This document shows, one piece after another, positions 60,906 through 64,000 of a stretch of DNA of 64,000 nucleotides (the stretch's first letter is position 1; every line of letters begins with the position of its first letter). Location of the stretch: assembly GCA_030544235.1 (NCBI GenBank), contig CM060470.1:20710356-20774355 (forward strand), in the 5' to 3' direction. A program made the position numbers and the translations under genes. This DNA is from Lepturacanthus savala (taxonomy: Eukaryota > Chordata > Actinopteri > Scombriformes > Trichiuridae). The notes under the pieces are model-generated. The model searched no databases and had not been told where the DNA came from. It saw only the letters and a program-made list of their open reading frames with translations.

Positions 60906-61637
60906 ATGGACCCGGCTAAAATTAGCGCTGTCACTGCGTGGCCCACGCCTGATAGCCACAAAAAGGTTCAGCAATTCCTCGGATTTCCTAACTTTTACAG
61001 GCGGTTCATCAAAGGTTTTACTGCAATAGCTGCCCCTCTCCATGCTCTTACCTCCTCTCAGGTGTGGTTCCACTGGACTCCAGAGGCCGAGACAGCCTTC
61101 CAGACCCTCAAACGTTGCTTTACCTCGGCCCCTATCCTCACCATGCCAGACCCTCAATGACAGTTTGTGGTCGAGGTAGACGCCTCCAACGAAGGGATCG
61201 GGGCAGATCTTTCTCTCCAATCAGAGCAGGATGGTAAAATGTGTCCCTGCGCATTCCTGTCACGGTGGTTGTCTAAAGCGGAGCGCAACTATGATGTCGG
61301 CAACCGGGAGCTGCTGGCAGTCAAGATCACTTTGGAGCAGTGGAGACACTGGCTGGAGGGGGCACAGCACCTGTTCATTGTGTGGACAGACCACAAGAAC
61401 CTTGAATATATCAAGCAGGCCAAGAGACTAAATTCATACCAGGCCAGGTGGGCATTGTTTTTTAACAGTTTTGATTTTACATTGTCTTACAGGCCGGGGT
61501 CCCACAATGTCAAACCAGACGCCCTGTCACGCATCTATGACCCTGAGCCGATAGCTAAGGAACCAGAACCCATTCTCTCACTGAACTGTGTGGTTGGAGT
61601 GGTCACATGGCATAGAACAAAAGGTGAAGCAAGCTAA
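60906..61637 (+). pseudogene. RT connection and RNase H of the gypsy element
   Basis: The segment 60906-61160 encodes the RT thumb/connection region (F-L-G-F-x-N-F-Y-R-R-F-I). A TGA at 61158 interrupts it. RNase H follows: V-D-A-S-N-E-G-I-G (~61173, first catalytic Asp), R-N-Y-D-V-G-N-R-E-L-L-A with the catalytic Glu (~61287), and W-T-D-H-K-N-L-E-Y (~61383). It ends with K-P-D-A-L-S-R at ~61515, the usual boundary of the integrase region. Confidence 0.85.
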
Positions 61638-62943
61638 TGGTGTTACGCCCCCACCTAGCGGGTGTCCAGAACATCATTTGTTTGTCCATGTTGCTCTGTG
61701 CCCACAGGTGATTCATTGGGCTCACACCTCGCTGCTCACCTGCCATCCGGGAGTCCGAAGGACCATGTTTGCCATCTCCCAACGGTTCTGGTGACCGTCT
61801 GGTGGAGTACATCGAGGCATGTTCGTTCTGCACTCGCAACAATACGTCCTCCGGATCACACATGGGACTCCTGCAACCTCTGCCCAGACCGTGGTCGGAC
61901 ATATCTATGGACTTTGTCACGGGGCTCCCGGTTTTGAAAGGTAACACCATGGTGGATCGCTTTTCCAAAATGCCACATTTTATTGTATTACCCAAGTTGC
62001 CCTCAGCTAAAGAAACTGCAATGATAATGATGCATAATATCTTCACGATCCATGTATTCCCTAAGAACATTGTGTTAGACCGGGGGCCCCAGTTCATCTC
62101 CCTGTTCTGTAAGCTCATTGGTGCCACAGCAAGTTTAACGTCAGGATGCCACCCGGAGGCCAATGGTCAGACCGAATGGCTCAATCAACAGCTGGAGACC
62201 GGCCTCCATTGCCTTGTGTCTCAAAACCCAGCTTCATGGAGCACCCACCTGATCTGGGTGGAATTTGCCCATAATTTGCTGCCCACCTCTGCCACAGGCT
62301 TCTCCCCATCAAGTGTGTCTATGGCTACCAGCCTCCTGTGTTGACACAGAGCCAGAAATGTCCGTGCCCTCTGCCCATGCTCTGGTTCGTCACTGCCGCT
62401 GCATCTGGGCCACCACCCGTCAAGTACTCATCCATCAGGGGGACAGAGTCAAAAGGGCTGCAGACCGAAAACGCCGCCCTGCCCCTGAGTATCAGCCTGG
62501 TCAGAGTGTGGTTGTCAGTAAGAGACCTTCACCTCAAGGTCCCCTCTAAGAAGCTGGCACCATGGTTTGTGGGCCCTTTCCCCATTTCCAAAGTCATCAG
62601 TCCAGCTGCCATTTGTCTCTGTCTACCCAGGTCTCTCCATGTCCACCCCACATTCCATGTTAGTCAGGTTAAGCCCACTAAAGACAGCCCCATGGTCCCA
62701 GCCACCAAGCCCCCACCACCTCTGGAAGCAGCCGGTGGCTTTTTATAGAGTCAAGAAGTTATTAGTTGTACATAACAGAGGACGGGGAAAACAGTTTTTA
62801 GTGGACTGGGAGGGATATGGCCCTGAAGAAAGACAATGGATTCCACAGAGCTACATAGCCGACCCTTCACTAATCCAGGATTTCTACAGAGACCATCCTG
62901 AGTTACCTGGGCCGTCAGGAGTCGGCCCTAGAGGGAGGGGTAC
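61638..62943 (+). pseudogene. Integrase and chromodomain of the gypsy element
   Basis: A degraded zinc-binding region (H-P-G-V-R and C-S-F-C, 61740-61840) precedes the integrase core, where all three catalytic residues are seen: Asp in S-M-D-F-V-T-G-L-P (~61910), Asp in L-D-R-G-P-Q-F (~62080) and Glu in N-G-Q-T-E-W (~62170). A frame change near 62335 breaks the C-terminal part. At 62735-62900 a chromodomain is present (F-L-V-D-W-E-G-Y-G with E-E-R-Q-W-I-P). Such chromodomains direct integration toward marked heterochromatin in related elements. Confidence 0.87.
62928..62943 (+). other. Polypurine tract of the gypsy element
   Basis: A purine-rich run (agagggaggggt) ends two bases before the 3' LTR, the expected place for the plus-strand DNA primer. 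Confidence 0.7.
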
Positions 62944-63536
62944 TGTCACGCGGTGAGGTCAAGTTGGGTTTTGTCTTGTCATTTTTGTCTTGTCACTTTC
63001 CGTTTTATTTTGAAAAGTAACTCTCCTCTCATTTCAGGTCACTTGCCCTTCCTCATGTGTCACCAGTCTGATTGTCTTGCCCGCCCTGATTGTTTCCACC
63101 TGTTCCCTATTACCCGGTGTATATATTGTCTCCCCTTGTCTTGTGCCAGAGTGTTTCGTTTGTTCGTTCACCCCAGCCATTTGTCCACAGTTCTAGTTCG
63201 CCTGGCTTCTTCCCAAGTATTGTTTGACATTTTCGCCTCCACGTGAGTGGATTTCTGTTGTAGATTTCAATTTATAGTTTTCAGTTCTAGTTTATAGCGG
63301 TTTTGCCTTTTGTCCTCCCTTGCGGAGTGAATTTCTGTTACCTTTTCCCTCTTTGTTTTTCATGCCTTTTTCCCCTCTACGGAGTGGTTTTCCTTAATTA
63401 TATTATAGAATGATGCCTTTTTTGCACCAAGAATAATTTTCATAGCCTTTATTTCCCTCAATATTGGAGAATTCCCAAATAAAGTTCCTTCCTGCTGGAG
63501 AAATCTCTGCATCTGAGTCCTCATTTAAGTATTACA
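62944..63536 (+). repeat. 3' LTR of the gypsy element
   Basis: It begins TGTCACGCGG directly after a purine-rich tract and ends ATTACA. Compared with the 5' LTR it lacks a few bases after the TATA box and near its 3' end, and has an extra tcctccct near 63320. Confidence 0.92.
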
Positions 63537-64000
63537 GATTGTACCTTAAAAAGCTCACCTTTTCTACATGGACAGTTATTAGTACTGCCTCTTTCAAATA
63601 TTTCATGTTTATATTTGTATATATCATATGATCCATTGTTCATGTTATGCAGTATGGTTTGATTGGCAGTATAAAAGTAGTGGCCCTCCCTCTTTCCCTG
63701 TTTGCTCCCATTTGAAGCTTCACTGTTGTCCTCAATGGGTTTGACTGCTGCTGCTTAACTTTAAGAAGCCTTTAAAGCTACTCGAATCTTCCACAAAGCA
63801 AATCATCACCAGTTACAATGTGGCATCTGAAAATTGTTTCAGATATGGGAAAACAGACATGATTTCAGGAGAATATGTTTAAAAAACAGCATGTATGCTC
63901 AAAAACACAATGCATTTCAGTAAAATGAGTTAGGTCAAGCAGTCAATTTTATTTATATAGCAGATTCAGTCCCTCAATGTGCACTGCAGCATGTTCAGAA
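63537..64000. other. Sequence after the gypsy element
   Basis: No ORF. A gtataaaagtagtggcc TATA-like motif at ~63668 precedes a block (gctcccatttgaagcttcac, 63704) that also occurs at ~50415. Confidence 0.45.

Larger units (their letters stand above)
58300..63536 (+). mobile_element. Ty3/gypsy chromovirus-type LTR retrotransposon, near full length, inactive
   Basis: Two LTRs (612 and 593 bp) enclose gag, protease, reverse transcriptase, RNase H, integrase and a C-terminal chromodomain. That is the gene order of Ty3/gypsy chromoviruses, the group of sushi-ichi in fish. Flanks GTTTG (58295-58299) and GATTG (63537-63541) look like a 5-bp target-site duplication with one mismatch. At least two in-frame stops and several frameshifts break the coding region, and the catalytic YLDD of RT reads Y-L-N-D. 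No envelope gene is present. The LTRs have diverged by small indels, so the insertion is not recent. Confidence 0.92.

Overview
The window is from a ray-finned fish, most likely a percomorph teleost. Three things point there: very dense (AC)n/(GT)n microsatellites, typical fish mobile elements (Rex3, a tRNA-headed SINE, a Ty3/gypsy chromovirus, Tc1/mariner and hAT elements), and vertebrate genes with introns. There are few genes: one first exon, one complete 16-coding-exon gene, and a small cluster of trace amine-associated receptor (TAAR) genes.

Layout. (1) 1-22822 reads as intron 1 of lrch1, transcribed from the minus strand. Its first coding exon is at 22823-23048, inside a CpG island that must hold the promoter. 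The intron is packed with microsatellites and a recurring AT-rich element with inverted ends. (2) 23.3-29 kb is intergenic and carries a SINE and a decayed Rex3 LINE. (3) 29.0-43.5 kb is rubcnl (Pacer), plus strand. All 16 coding exons could be delimited; their phases are mutually consistent and they sum to 2094 nt (697 codons plus stop). The head-to-head lrch1/rubcnl pair matches the human arrangement on 13q14. (4) 45.4-57.3 kb holds a TAAR cluster: a decapitated exon 1 relic (45.4-45.6 kb) and two apparently intact two-exon receptors (47576-48933 and 55915-57322). Between and upstream of them lie a solo LTR, a hAT-like element with a nested retroposed fragment, and a three-layer nest (solo LTR inside a Tc1-type transposon inside a gag-protease relic). 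(5) 58300-63536 is a nearly full-length but dead Ty3/gypsy chromovirus with both LTRs, a primer-binding site, a polypurine tract and a C-terminal chromodomain.

Function. lrch1 encodes a leucine-rich-repeat/calponin-homology scaffold protein. rubcnl encodes an autophagy regulator of the Rubicon-homology family. TAARs are mostly olfactory class A GPCRs. There is no operon-like or defence-type system here. The most notable signals are: receptor residues unusual for TAARs (no Asp3.32, no Trp6.48, Asp5.42 in one copy); an apparent GC-AG intron bounded by a hexamer repeat in both TAARs; a predicted self-primed reverse-transcription signal in the chromovirus; microsatellites sitting directly on rubcnl splice sites; and several insertions with exact target-site duplications. 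All coordinates and domain calls come from reading the sequence. No database search was possible.
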